Origin: JBDTSW01 sp963797835
Lineage (GTDB): Bacteria > Actinomycetota > Thermoleophilia > Solirubrobacterales > 70-9
DNA length: 64,000 nt
Assembly: GCA_963797835.1 (NCBI GenBank)
Contig: CAWCRN010000010.1
Span: forward strand, 1-64,000
Direction of reading: 5' to 3'
This document shows, piece by piece, positions 26,437-36,093 of the stretch. A model generated the notes under the pieces. It saw nothing but the letters and a program-made list of their open reading frames with translations, ran no database searches and was not told the origin of the DNA. The translations under genes and the position numbers were made by a program. Numbering within the stretch: the first letter of the stretch is position 1; every line of letters starts with the position of its first letter.

Positions 26437-28010
26437 GGCGCGGCTTCGGTCCACTCACGGTCCGCGGCCAGCAGCCGCCGCAGCAGGGGCGCCACGCGGT
26501 AGCGCTCCTCGCCCAGCTCGGCTCGCAGCGCGTCGAGCAGCGCCACCACGTGCGCCAGCCCGAGCTCGCGCGACCAGCTGACGGGCCCGCGCGGGTGGTT
26601 GACGCCAAGCTCGAGCCCCGCGTCGACGTCGGCGGCGCTCCCGTACCCCTCCCCCACCAGGAAAGCCGCCTCGTTCACGAGCTGGCAGACCACCCGGCCG
26701 AGGATCAGGCCGGGTGCGTCGGCGACATGCTCGGGGACGCGGCCGAGCGTGGTCACCAGCTCCTCGCTCCGAGACCGCGCCACGGGGTCGGTCAGCTCCG
26801 TGGCGGTGAGCTCGATCGCCCTCCCGCCCGCGAGCGGGGGCACCAGGTGGAAGCCCGCCGCGCCCGGGTCGAGCGCCGACAGCGAGCCATCGTGCAGATG
26901 CCGGAGGCGGGGGCCCTCGGCATCCCCCGCGGCCCCGCCGAAGTCGATCGTGAGCCAGGGCTCGGCACCGGCGACCGGCTGGGAGGCCGGCTCCCAGCCG
27001 GCCTCGGCCGCGAGCGCCCGCAGCTGATCGGCAGCCGGCAGGTCGCCACGGATCAGCAGCGGGCGGCCCTCGCCGCCACCCGGCGCCGGCGGCTCGGGAT
27101 CGTCGGGCCGGTGGGGCGAGTCACCCTCGTAGGCGAACCACCCGCGCCCGCTCTTGCGCCCCAGCTGGCCGGCGGCGATCCTCTGCGCCGACAGGGGCGA
27201 GGGCCGGTACCGCGGCTCGCCGTAGGACTTGCGGAAGAGGATCTCGGCGACGGCGTGGTTGGTCTCGATCCCGATCAGGTCCATGAGCTCGAAGGAGCCC
27301 ATCCGGAAGCCGCCGGCCATTCTCTCCACCCGGTCGATCGTGGCGGGATCGGCGACGCGCTCCTCGGCGAGCTTCAGGGACTCGAGCGAGAAGGGCCGGT
27401 TGCAGCGATTGACCAGGAAGCCCGCGACGTCGGCGGCGTCGATCACCCGCTTCCCCATCGCCTCGCCCAGCGCCCGCGTCATCCCCAGCGCCTCGGGCGC
27501 CGACACCTCGCCCGCGACGACCTCGACGAGGCGCATGACCGGCGCGGGGTTGAAGAAGTGCATGCCCACGACCCGCTCGGGGCCGGGCGTGCCGGCGGCC
27601 AGCTCCGTCACCGACAGCGAGGAGGTGTTGGTCGCGATCACGCACGACGGGGAGACGATCTCGGCCAGCCGGTCGAGCAGCTCGCGCTTCAGCTCCGGCG
27701 ACTCGGGAGCGGCCTCGATCACGAGCTCGGCGGGGCCCAGTTCGCCGAGCGAGGGGGCCGCCTCGATCCGGGCGGTCGCCGCCTCCGCCTCCTCGGGGCT
27801 GATCCGCCCCTTCTCGGCCAGCCGGGAGAGCATCTTCCCGATCCGGGCCACCCCTGCCTCGAGCGCCTCGGGGACGGGGTCGTGAAGCAGCGTGCGCGCC
27901 CCGGCCTGGGCCGCCAGCTGGGCGATCCCGGCGCCCATCGTCCCCGCCCCGATCACGGCCACGCATTCCGGCGCCCGCACCCGGGCTTGGCTTACAGGCT
28001 GTCCGGACAT
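26433..28010 (-). CDS. 3-hydroxyacyl-CoA dehydrogenase (PaaH-like, two C-terminal domains)
   Basis: 525 residues. The Rossmann domain has VAVIGAGTMGAGIAQLAAQA (17-36), NTSSLSVTELAA and VVGMHFFNPAPVMRLVEVV, which carries the catalytic His. A first 3HCDH C-terminal domain follows (GFLVNRCNRPFSLESLKLAE; DLIGIETNHAVAEILF). A proline-rich linker and a divergent middle region precede a second C-terminal domain (GRVVCQLVNEAAFLVGEGYG; VNHPRGPVSWSRELGLAHV). The size matches PaaH/PaaC-like enzymes of phenylacetate or fatty-acid oxidation, which oxidise a 3-hydroxyacyl-CoA with NAD+. Other Paa genes are absent here, so the pathway is unsettled. Confidence 0.85.
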   Translation of the reverse strand: MSGQPVSQARVRAPECVAVIGAGTMGAGIAQLAAQAGARTLLHDPVPEALEAGVARIGKMLSRLAEKGRISPEEAEAATARIEAAPSLGELGPAELVIEAAPESPELKRELLDRLAEIVSPSCVIATNTSSLSVTELAAGTPGPERVVGMHFFNPAPVMRLVEVVAGEVSAPEALGMTRALGEAMGKRVIDAADVAGFLVNRCNRPFSLESLKLAEERVADPATIDRVERMAGGFRMGSFELMDLIGIETNHAVAEILFRKSYGEPRYRPSPLSAQRIAAGQLGRKSGRGWFAYEGDSPHRPDDPEPPAPGGGEGRPLLIRGDLPAADQLRALAAEAGWEPASQPVAGAEPWLTIDFGGAAGDAEGPRLRHLHDGSLSALDPGAAGFHLVPPLAGGRAIELTATELTDPVARSRSEELVTTLGRVPEHVADAPGLILGRVVCQLVNEAAFLVGEGYGSAADVDAGLELGVNHPRGPVSWSRELGLAHVVALLDALRAELGEERYRVAPLLRRLLAADREWTEAAP

Positions 28011-28122
28011 CTCGCTCGACGTAGGTTACTATCCGCCTCGTGACCCCCTGCGGGCGCTGGTGACCCTAGATGATCGACGCCCAACCGCCGCGCACCCCGA
28101 CCCCGCACGCCCCGATCCGGTC

Positions 28123-28854
28123 GTGAGCGATGCGAAGCCCACGGTGCTGGTGGCCGTCGCCGAGGGCGTGTGCACGCTGACGCTGAACCGGCCCGAGGCG
28201 ATGAACGCGATCACCACGGGTCTCGCCCGCGAGCTGCGGGGGCAGCTGGCGGACGGCGCCGAGCGGGCGGACGCGATCGTGATCCGCGGAGCCGGCGGCA
28301 ACTTCTGCGCGGGCGGTGACTTCGATCACGTGCGGGAGGTCGGCTCCGATCCGGCGGCGCTTCGCGCCCTCTTCGAGAGCTTCTCCGAAGCGTGCTCGCT
28401 GATCGCCGAGCTGCCCGTGCCGGTGCTGGCGGCGGTCGACGGGGTAGCGATGGCGGGCGGCTTCGAGCTGATGCAAGCGTGCGACCTCTCCATCGTCGCC
28501 GAGGACGCCCGGATCGCCGACAACCACTCCAACCACGGAATGATCCCGGGCGGAGGCAGCACCCAGCGGTTGCCGCGGCTGGTCGGCCCCCAGCGCGCGC
28601 TGGCGCTGATCCTGACCGGGGACCGGATCACGGGCGCCGAGGCGGTCCAGTGGGGGCTCGCCTACAGGGCCCACCCCGCGGCCGAGCTGCACGAGCGGGC
28701 GGCCGAGCTGGCCGCGGCGCTGGCGGCCAAGGACCGCGAGGCGCTCGCGGCCGCCAAGGCCCTCGTCCGCGAGGGCCTGGAGCGGCCTCTCGACGACGGC
28801 CTGCGGATGGAGATCGACGCAGTCGTCGAACACATCGGCGCGAGGCAGGGCTGA
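28123..28854 (+). CDS. Enoyl-CoA hydratase-like protein (crotonase)
   Basis: 243 residues from GTG 28123. TLTLNRPEAMNAITTGLARE, GAGGNFCAGGDFDHVREV and VDGVAMAGGFELMQACDLSI show the fold, the oxyanion hole and the first hydratase Glu (GGFE). The second Glu position reads DNHSNHGMIPGGG, His in place of Glu, so activity may differ from classic hydration. The reading frame is open further upstream; the chosen GTG gives the normal length and removes a Pro-rich run. A likely -10, TACTAT (28027-28032), precedes an out-of-frame GTG 28040 that opens a seven-codon frame. The downstream crotonase starts on this gene's TGA. Confidence 0.75.
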   Translation: MSDAKPTVLVAVAEGVCTLTLNRPEAMNAITTGLARELRGQLADGAERADAIVIRGAGGNFCAGGDFDHVREVGSDPAALRALFESFSEACSLIAELPVPVLAAVDGVAMAGGFELMQACDLSIVAEDARIADNHSNHGMIPGGGSTQRLPRLVGPQRALALILTGDRITGAEAVQWGLAYRAHPAAELHERAAELAAALAAKDREALAAAKALVREGLERPLDDGLRMEIDAVVEHIGARQG

Positions 28855-29660
28855 TGTCAGGCGAGCTGATCGCGGAGGGGCCGGTGCTGCTGTCGCTGGA
28901 GGAGGGCATCGCCCGCCTGCGCCTGAACAGTCCCGAGTCCTCGAACTCGCTCTCCGAGGCTTTGTTGGACGCGCTGGTCGAGGCGACGGAGCTGTGCGGG
29001 CGCACCGACGGGATCCGCTGCCTGCTGCTGAGCGGCGCGGGCGACAACTTCTGCGCCGGCGGCGACGTCAAGGAGTTCGCGGCGAAAGGCGAGGGCCTGC
29101 CCGATCACCTCCGCAAGCAGACCGCGCAGCTGCAGGCCGCGACCGAGGCGCTGCTGCGCCTCGAGGCGCCGGTGATCGCGGCGGTGCAGGGCTGGGCGGT
29201 CGGGGGCGGCGGCTTCGGGCTGGTCTGCGCGGCCGACCTGGCGATCGGCGCCGAGGGCTCGCGCTACATGTCCGGGGCGACGCGGGTCGGGATGGCGCCC
29301 GACGCCGGCGGCAGCGTCACGGTCGCGCGCATCGTCGGCGTGCGCAAGGCGATGGAGATCTTCCTCACCAACCCGGTGCTGAGCAGCGCCGAGGCGCTTG
29401 AGCTTGGCATCCTCAACCGCGTCGTGCCCGACGACGAGCTGCCGTCGGCCGCGACCGAGCTGGCGCGGCAGCTGGCCGCCGGCCCGACGCTCGCGTTCGC
29501 GCAGACCAAGCGCCTGGTCTGGGAGGGCCTGGGGCGCTCGGTGGTCGAGGCGCTGCCCGACGAGGCCGAGACCGTCAGCCGGCTGTCGGGGACCGAGGAC
29601 TCGCTGGAGGGGCTCGCCGCCGTGATCGAGCGCCGCGATCCGGAGTACAGGGGCCGCTAG
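28854..29660 (+). CDS. Crotonase-family acyl-CoA isomerase-like protein
   Basis: 268 residues. ATG 28854 overlaps the upstream TGA (TGATG), so it is cotranslated. The family core is visible in ARLRLNSPESSNSLSEALLD, SGAGDNFCAGGDVKEFAAKG and VQGWAVGGGGFGLVCAADLA. The first catalytic Glu is Gly (GGFG), the second position lies in YMSGATRVGMAPDAGGS without Glu, and the Asp of APDAGG is conserved as in PaaG and dienoyl-CoA isomerases. Isomerase or lyase activity on an acyl-CoA is more likely than hydration. The SDR and MmpL genes follow in the same direction. Confidence 0.8.
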   Translation: MSGELIAEGPVLLSLEEGIARLRLNSPESSNSLSEALLDALVEATELCGRTDGIRCLLLSGAGDNFCAGGDVKEFAAKGEGLPDHLRKQTAQLQAATEALLRLEAPVIAAVQGWAVGGGGFGLVCAADLAIGAEGSRYMSGATRVGMAPDAGGSVTVARIVGVRKAMEIFLTNPVLSSAEALELGILNRVVPDDELPSAATELARQLAAGPTLAFAQTKRLVWEGLGRSVVEALPDEAETVSRLSGTEDSLEGLAAVIERRDPEYRGR

Positions 29661-29672
29661 GGGGCGACGACG

Positions 29673-30415
<743 letters not shown>

Positions 30416-30419
<4 letters not shown>

Positions 30420-32553
30420 GCTTCGCGCAAGCTGGCCGACCTGATCGTCAACAGGCCGCGGCTGCTGGTCGGGCTGCGCGTCGGCCTGATCGCGCTGGGC
30501 CTGGGGCTTGCCGATGCGGTTCACGGAGAACCTGCTCGGTCTCGGCTACCAGACGCCGGGCAGCGAGTCCGACGAGGCGACCGAATTCATCGAGGAGGCG
30601 ACCGGCTACACCGAGAGCGACCTGCTGGTGGTCAGCTCGGACCGATTCACCTACGACGACCCCGAGTTCCAGCGGGCGTTCGACGGCTCGATCGCCGCGA
30701 TCGAGGACGAGGACGCGCGACGTCCTCGATCCTGCGCCCCGGCGAGAACGGCGGCGGCAAGATCTCGGAGGACCGCCAGGGCGGCGACCGCAGTCGTCGC
30801 GATCAAGGGCGAGGTGGCGGACCGGCAGGACTTCGCCAAGGAGGTCCAGGGCCCGATCGACGAGGCGGCCGGCGACGGACTTCGAGGCCGGCCTGACCGG
30901 CAACTCGCCGGTGCTGGCGGACCTGCTCCACATCGAGGAGGTCGACTGCTCAAGGCGGAGGCCGTCGGCTTCCCGATCGCCCTGTTCCTGCTCCTGCTCG
31001 CCTTCGGGACGGTCGTCGCCGCGGGACTGCCGCTGATGATGGCCTACGGCGGCCTGATCGGCTCGATCGGGGTGGTGGCGCTGCTCATGTTCGGGATCGA
31101 CTTCAACTACCTTCGCCGAGACGTTCATGGTCATGTTCGGGCTCGCGCTCGGGATCGACTACTCGCTGCTGTTCGTGCGGCGGTTCCGGGAGGAGCGGCG
31201 CAAGGGCGGCATCGGATCGCGAGGTCGTCGAGCGAACCCTGAAGACGGCCGGGCGCACGATCATCTTCTCCGGCGCGATCTTCTCGGCGGCCCTGTTCCC
31301 GGTCGTCTTCACCGGCCTGCCGTTCTTCTACGACATCGGCGCTGGCGATGATCGTCGTGGTCGCCGTCGAGGTGCTGTTCCTGCTCACCCTGCTCCCGGT
31401 CGTGCTGGTCAAGCTGGGCGACCGGCTCGAGAAGCTGGAGGCTGCCGGCGGCGCTCGGCAAGGGACGGCTGAGCGAGGAGTCGCCGGGTTGGAACCGGTG
31501 GGCGCGCCGGGTCATGGCGCGGCCCGCAGTCCCGCTGCTGCTCGGGACCGCCCTGCTGCTGGCCGCCGCGATCCCGGTGCTGAACATCAAGACCGGCATC
31601 GACCTCAACGTCCGCGCGATGGAGGGCGAGGAGTCGGTGAAGCCGATCGCGGAGCTGTCCGAGCACTTCCCGAGCGCCGCCGTCTCGCCGGTCGAGGTCC
31701 TGGTCAGGGCGGAGCCGGAGCGAGGTCGAGGCGGCCTCGACGGCCGCCGCCGAGACGATGGAGAGCCAGAGCCTGGTGGACGTCAGCTCGGCCCCGATCA
31801 CCGACGACGCGATGCTGTTGGTGGGCACTCCGACGGCCGAGATCGACTCGAGGGCGACCTTCGACCAGATCGTCGACCTGCGCTCGGCGCTCGATGACGC
31901 CATGCCGGCCGGCGCGCGAGGCGCTGGTGACCGGCGTCACCGCCGAGACGGTGGACTACTCGGAGGAGACCGAGGAGGTCCAGCCCTGGGTCATCGCCGC
32001 TGGCGCTGGTGCTCTCGTTCCTGCTGCTGCTGATGGTGTTCAGGAGCCCGGTCCTGGCGACCAAGGCGATCGTCATGAACCTGCTCAGCATCGGGGCGGC
32101 GCTGGGGCTGACCGTGCTGCTCTTCCAGGAGGGCCTCGGCGAGGGCATCCTCGGCTTCGAGAGCCCCGGCTACCTGCAGACCTGGACGCCGCTGACCCTG
32201 TTCATCATGCTGTTCGGCCTCTCGATGGACTACGAGGTGTTCATGGTCAGCCGGATCAGGGAGGAGTACGACCGGACCGGCGACACGCACCGAGGCCGTC
32301 GCGCTCGGGCTGTCGCGAACCGGCGCGGTCGTCACCTACGCGGCGTTGATCATGATCGCGATCTTCGGCTCCTTCATGCTGAGCTCGATCCCCGAGATGA
32401 AGCAGCTCGGCTTCGCGCTCGCGGTCTCGGTGCTGATCGACGCGACCATCGTCCGGGCGATGCTGGTCCCGGCGTTCATGAAGATCGCCGGCAAGTGGAA
32501 CTGGTGGATGCCGCGAGCGGCTCGGCCGCATGCTGCCCGAGTTCAAGCACTGA
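30416..32553 (+). CDS. MmpL-family RND transporter (frameshifted)
   Basis: About 710 residues in two similar halves, each with an N-terminal helix, a large extracytoplasmic loop and five more helices. Recognisable parts are MFGLALGIDYSLLFVRRFRE in half one and LFGLSMDYEVFMVSRIREEY in half two. These carry the GxxxDY/F motifs that form the proton relay of MmpL proteins (here GIDY and SMDY). The protein should export a lipid or hydrophobic compound from the inner membrane. Indels occur near 30720, 30870, 30950, 31110, 31215, 31345, 31455, 31720, 31915, 32000, 32290 and 32515. TGA 32551-32553 follows LPEFKH. Confidence 0.75.
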
Positions 32554-32581
32554 GGCCAGTGCGCGGCCCCGGGCGCCTCGC

Positions 32582-33625
32582 TCAGGGGACTGGCTCGAGC
32601 AGGGCGCCGGCGAGGTCGTCGGCGGCGCGGTCGGCGCCGCCCAGCAGCCTGCGCGCGAGCTGGGAGCGCCGGAAGTAGAGCGGCGCGTCGTGCTCCCAGG
32701 TGACGCCTATGCCCCCGTGCACCGACATGCACGTGCGGGTGGCGGCGTCGATGGCGCGGTCGGCCGCCAGCCGCGCCGACAGCGCCGGCGCCCTCAGCGA
32801 GGCCGCGCCGCCCTCGGCCCCGGCGGCCGCGTCGCGGACCAGGACCTCGGCCAGCTCGAGCCGGCGCAGCACCTCGACCAGGCCGTGCTTGATGGCCTGG
32901 AAGGAGCCGATCGGGCGGGCGAACGCGTGGCGCTCCTTCGCGTAGGCGACCCCGAGGTCGAGCGCGGCCCGCCCGGTTCCCGTCATCTCGGCGGCGAGCA
33001 GGAGCTGGGCGAGCAGCCACGCCCACTCGGCCTCGTCGCGGCCGGCGCCGAGCACCTCGGCGGCGGCCGACTCCAGACTGACCGCGGCGAGGTTGAGGCT
33101 CGGGTCGAAGCGATCCCGGGGCTCGATCGTCGCGCCGGAGGCCGACGCCTCGACCACGGCGACGGAATCGCCGGCGGCGACCACGAGCACGTCGGCGCCC
33201 TCGGCGTCGATCACCCAGTCGGCCGAGCCCGTGAGCGCCTGGCCATCGAGCCGGACCGAATCCCCGCCGAACACGGCCGCCGCGCGGCGCTCGCCCCGGG
33301 CCAGGGCCCCGAGCAGCTCGGCGTCGTCGCCGGAGCGCTGCAGCAGGGCCGTCGCGACGAGGTGCCCCAGCAGCGGCACCTCTGCGAGAGTGCGCCCGAG
33401 CTCGGCCATCACCAGCGCGGCCTCCGGGGCGCCCAGGCCGGCGCCGTCGGCCTCCTCCGAGACCAGCAGACCGCTCCACCCGGCCTCGACCGCAGTCGGC
33501 CACAGGTCCTGCAGGGCTCCGCCGTCCAGCGCGCCGCGGATCCGCTCGAGCGAGGCGACCCGGCCGAGCGCGTCCTGCGCCGCCTCCTGGACGAAGCGCT
33601 GCTCGTCGCTGAGCAGGGCGGGCAT
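32582..33625 (-). CDS. Acyl-CoA dehydrogenase, short FadE27/28-type
   Basis: 347 residues, shorter than typical acyl-CoA dehydrogenases. The N-terminal helical domain (LLSDEQRFVQEAAQDALGRV), a reduced beta domain (VFGGDSVRLDGQALTGSADW) and the C-terminal FAD-binding helices (AYAKERHAFARPIGSFQAIK; CMSVHGGIGVTWEHDAPLYF) are present. The usual catalytic Glu of the 'YEGT' position is absent. Short members of this kind commonly pair with a second subunit in alpha2beta2 sterol-side-chain dehydrogenases; no partner is adjacent. ATG 33625 lies five bases after the SDR stop in the same operon. Confidence 0.75.
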   Translation of the reverse strand: MPALLSDEQRFVQEAAQDALGRVASLERIRGALDGGALQDLWPTAVEAGWSGLLVSEEADGAGLGAPEAALVMAELGRTLAEVPLLGHLVATALLQRSGDDAELLGALARGERRAAAVFGGDSVRLDGQALTGSADWVIDAEGADVLVVAAGDSVAVVEASASGATIEPRDRFDPSLNLAAVSLESAAAEVLGAGRDEAEWAWLLAQLLLAAEMTGTGRAALDLGVAYAKERHAFARPIGSFQAIKHGLVEVLRRLELAEVLVRDAAAGAEGGAASLRAPALSARLAADRAIDAATRTCMSVHGGIGVTWEHDAPLYFRRSQLARRLLGGADRAADDLAGALLEPVP

Positions 33626-33630
33626 CTGGC

Positions 33631-34462
33631 CTAGGAGCCCATCCCGACGGCCAGCCCGCCGCTCACGCCCAGTACCTGGCCGTGAACGTAGTCCGACGCC
33701 GGGGAGCACAGGAAGTAAACGCCGCGAGCCGCCTCCTCGGGGGTGGCCGCGCGGCCGAGCGGGATCATCATGCTCATCCCCGCGCGCGCCTGCTCGGAGA
33801 CGCCGAGGGTCACGGTCTCGCCGCCGCCCACCTCGATCTCGCCGGCCGTGCCCACCGGAGCGGTGAGGCGAGTGTCGATCGCCCCGAAGGCGATCGCGTT
33901 CACGTTGATCTTGAGGCCGCCCCACTCCTTGGCGAGGGCCTTGGTCAGCCCGATCACCCCGCCCTTGCCGGCCGCGTAGGCGACCTGGCCGGCGTTGCCC
34001 ATCACGCCGGCAAGCGAGGTGACGTTGACGACCTTGCGGAAGATCTCGCGGCCCGCCTCCCTGTCGGCCTTGGCGGGCTCGCGCAGATGCGGGGCGGCGG
34101 CGCGCAGCACGCGGAAGGGGACCGTGGTGTGGATCGCGATCATCGCGTCGAACTGCTCGTCGCTGGTCTTGTGGATCGGGCCGTCCCAGGCGAAGCCCGC
34201 GTTGTTGACCACGATGTCGATCCGTCCGAAAGCGTCGCTCGCGGCCTCGATCAGCTTCTCGGCCTCGCCGTCGGCGGTGAGGTCACCGGCGTGGACCGCC
34301 GCCTCCGTCGGCAGGGAGCCCGCCACCTCCGCGGCGAGGTCGGCGTCGAGGTCCGAGATGAGCGACCTTCGCCCCCGCGTCGCTCAGCTTGCGCGCCGTC
34401 TGCTCGCCGATCCCGCGCGCCGACCCGGTCACCACCGCCACGCGCCCTTCCAGCTCCGCCAC
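33631..34462 (-). CDS. Short-chain dehydrogenase/reductase (FabG-like), one frameshift
   Basis: About 276 residues. VAVVTGSARGIGEQTARKL holds the nucleotide motif, RIDIVVNNAGFAWDGPIHKT the NNAG block, VVNVTSLAGVMGNAGQVAYA plus AGKGG the catalytic Ser-Tyr-Lys, and AATPEEAARGVYFLCSPASD the C-terminal helix. It resembles HSD4/17-beta-type SDRs in which an acyl- or steroid-CoA substrate is reduced. An indel near 34365 shifts the frame. GTG 34462 has an AGGGAGCGAGGG ribosome site. The -10 TACACT (minus strand, 34504-34499) and the operator at 34511-34533 lie upstream. First gene of an operon with the acyl-CoA dehydrogenase. Confidence 0.8.
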
Positions 34463-34510
34463 CCCTCGCTCCCTTCGTCAGTTGCCGATCGAGGCGGCAG
34501 TGTACAGACG

Positions 34511-34533
34511 TGTGCGAACAGACCGTTCGCACA
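34511..34533. promoter_or_regulatory. Perfect inverted-repeat operator of the SDR/acyl-CoA dehydrogenase operon
   Basis: TGTGCGAAC, five spacer bases (AGACC), then GTTCGCACA: a perfect nine-base inverted repeat. It ends six bases upstream of the TACACT -10 (minus strand), overlying the expected -35 region. Confidence 0.6.
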
Positions 34534-34563
34534 GGTCCGTGGACCGACGGCGCTCGAATCAGG

Positions 34564-35671
34564 TCACGCGAGCGCTGCGTCTGGACGGGCGCGCCGATCT
34601 CGGGGCCCGCGTCCACCTCGCGCAGCGCCGGCAGCACCCGCTCGGCGAACAGGGCCTGGTTCGCTGGCGCCGTCCTCGGGGCTCATGCCGCCGTAGGAGC
34701 AGACCGCGATCACGCCGGCCGCGTCGACCCGCCGCACGCACTCCACGATGCCCTCGGCGACGGCGTCGGGCGTCCCCCAGGGCTGCAGCTCAGCCAGGAA
34801 GCGCGCGAACTCGTCCTTGCCGTGCTTGGCGATCGTCTCCGAGATCCGGCCGTAGTACTCGTAGCCCGGGAATCTCGGCCAGCTCGGGGCGGTCGAACTC
34901 GTAATGGTCGATCGTCGAGCGGTAGTAGGCGTTGACGTAGGAGAAGCGCTCCTCCGCCCGGGCCCGGTCCTCACCGCAGGCGACGAAGATCACCAGCAGC
35001 GGCTTCGGCGGCTCGGCGCCGTTGATCTCGCGGAACTTCTGCGAGTAGGACTCGACGTCGGCGATGGTCTGGTCCCACGGCTTCTGCAGGAAGATCATCA
35101 CCCCGACGCCGAGGCGGGCCATGATCTCGGCCGACTCCGGCGAGATCGAGGAGGCGTAGGTCCTGCCCCGCAGGGGAGCCAGTGGTGCCGGGCGGATCGG
35201 GGTCGGCGGCTGCCGGTAGAGCTCTCCCTGCGAGGAGATGGTCCCGGTGTCGAAGGCGTTCAGGATCGCCTCGGCGCTCTCGGTGAACAGCCGGCGGGAC
35301 TCCGCCATGTCGACGCGGAACCCCTCGAACTCCGTCCGCGCCAGGCCGCGGCCGATGCCCAGCACGAGCCTGCCGTTCGAGACGTGATCGAGCACCGACG
35401 CCTCCTCGGCCAGGCGCACGGGGTCGTGCCAGGGAAGCACGCAGACCATCGAGCCGAGCTTCACCCGCTCGCTGCGGGCGGCCACCCAGGTGAGGAACTG
35501 GAGCGGGTTCGGGGACATCGTGTAGTCGGCGAAGTGATGCTCGACCGTCCACACCGAGCCGAAGCCGAGCCCCTCCGCGCGGTCCGCCAGCTCGAGCTCG
35601 GCGCGCCAGACGTCCTGGTCAGAGCGCCTGCCGCCCAGGTTCTGGAAGAAGGTCCCGAATCCGACGTGCAT
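34564..35671 (-). CDS. LLM-class flavin-dependent oxidoreductase (luciferase-like), C-terminal frameshift
   Basis: About 365 residues. MHVGFGTFFQNLGGRRSDQD, FGSVWTVEHHFADYTMSPNP, ARSERVKLGSMVCVLPWHDP and GRLVLGIGRGLARTEFEGF are standard luciferase-like TIM-barrel blocks binding FMN (or F420). The C-terminal part includes PWGTPDAVAEGIVECVRRVD. Near 34670 an indel moves the natural ending (reading ALFAERVLPALREVDAGPE) into another frame, so the stop at 34564 is doubtful. Members oxidise aldehydes, alkanesulfonates, ketones or polyketides; the substrate is unknown. The upstream SnoaL gene ends 14 bases before its start. Confidence 0.75.
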
Positions 35672-35685
35672 AACCGGGCGTGGCC

Positions 35686-36066
35686 CTAGGCCGGCGCCCC
35701 CGGCGTGGTGGGGTCGAACCAGAAGACCCGAAGCTCGACCGCCTTGCCGTCCTCGAAGAGCCAGTGCTCGGTCAGCAGGACCTCCCGACCGTCCTTGAGG
35801 CCGAGCCTGATCAGCGAGACGACCCGGTCGCCCTCGGCGATCAGCTCATCGATCTCGAGCTTGCCGGGCTCCATCACCTCCGCGGCCTGCCGCATGAACC
35901 CGATCACCTCGTCGTGCCCCCGGTACGTGCCGCCGTACGGCAGCGGGGCGGGCTCATGCAGCTCCACCTCCGGATGCAGGGAGCCGAGGAACGGCTGCGG
36001 GTTGCCGCCCGCCATCTCCTCGTAGGCGCTCCTGACGATCTGCTTGTGCTCCTCGGCGCTGGCCAT
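35686..36066 (-). CDS. SnoaL-like (NTF2-fold) protein
   Basis: 126 residues. YEEMAGGNPQPFLGSLHPEV, YRGHDEVIGFMRQAAEVM, DRVVSLIRLGLKDGREV and EHWLFEDGKAVELRVFWFDP form the cone-shaped NTF2 fold seen in ketosteroid isomerases, polyketide cyclases and many stress proteins. No catalytic Asp/Tyr set can be assigned with certainty. ATG 36066 is six bases after the minus-strand TAGATT, so the message would be leaderless. The operator CTAATCTAACATAG lies on top of this -10, between this gene and the divergent TetR gene. Confidence 0.75.
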   Translation of the reverse strand: MASAEEHKQIVRSAYEEMAGGNPQPFLGSLHPEVELHEPAPLPYGGTYRGHDEVIGFMRQAAEVMEPGKLEIDELIAEGDRVVSLIRLGLKDGREVLLTEHWLFEDGKAVELRVFWFDPTTPGAPA

Positions 36067-36070
36067 TTTT

Positions 36071-36084
36071 CTAATCTAACATAG
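36071..36084. promoter_or_regulatory. CTAATC-type operator, site 1
   Basis: CTAATCTAACATAG overlaps the -10 of the SnoaL gene and lies just before the TetR gene at 36094. It shares CTAATC and 14-base spacing with sites at 36773 and 40742, but its right arm is degenerate. Confidence 0.4.
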
Positions 36085-36093
36085 AAACTAGAG

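Noticed and set aside
25989..28043. Long plus-strand frame across the 3-hydroxyacyl-CoA dehydrogenase gene
   Set aside because: Shadow frame; the minus strand carries clear catalytic motifs.
25636..29660. A phenylacetate (paa) degradation cluster
   Set aside because: PaaH- and PaaG-like proteins occur, but the PaaABCDE epoxidase, PaaK and PaaZ genes are absent; these folds also serve fatty-acid oxidation.
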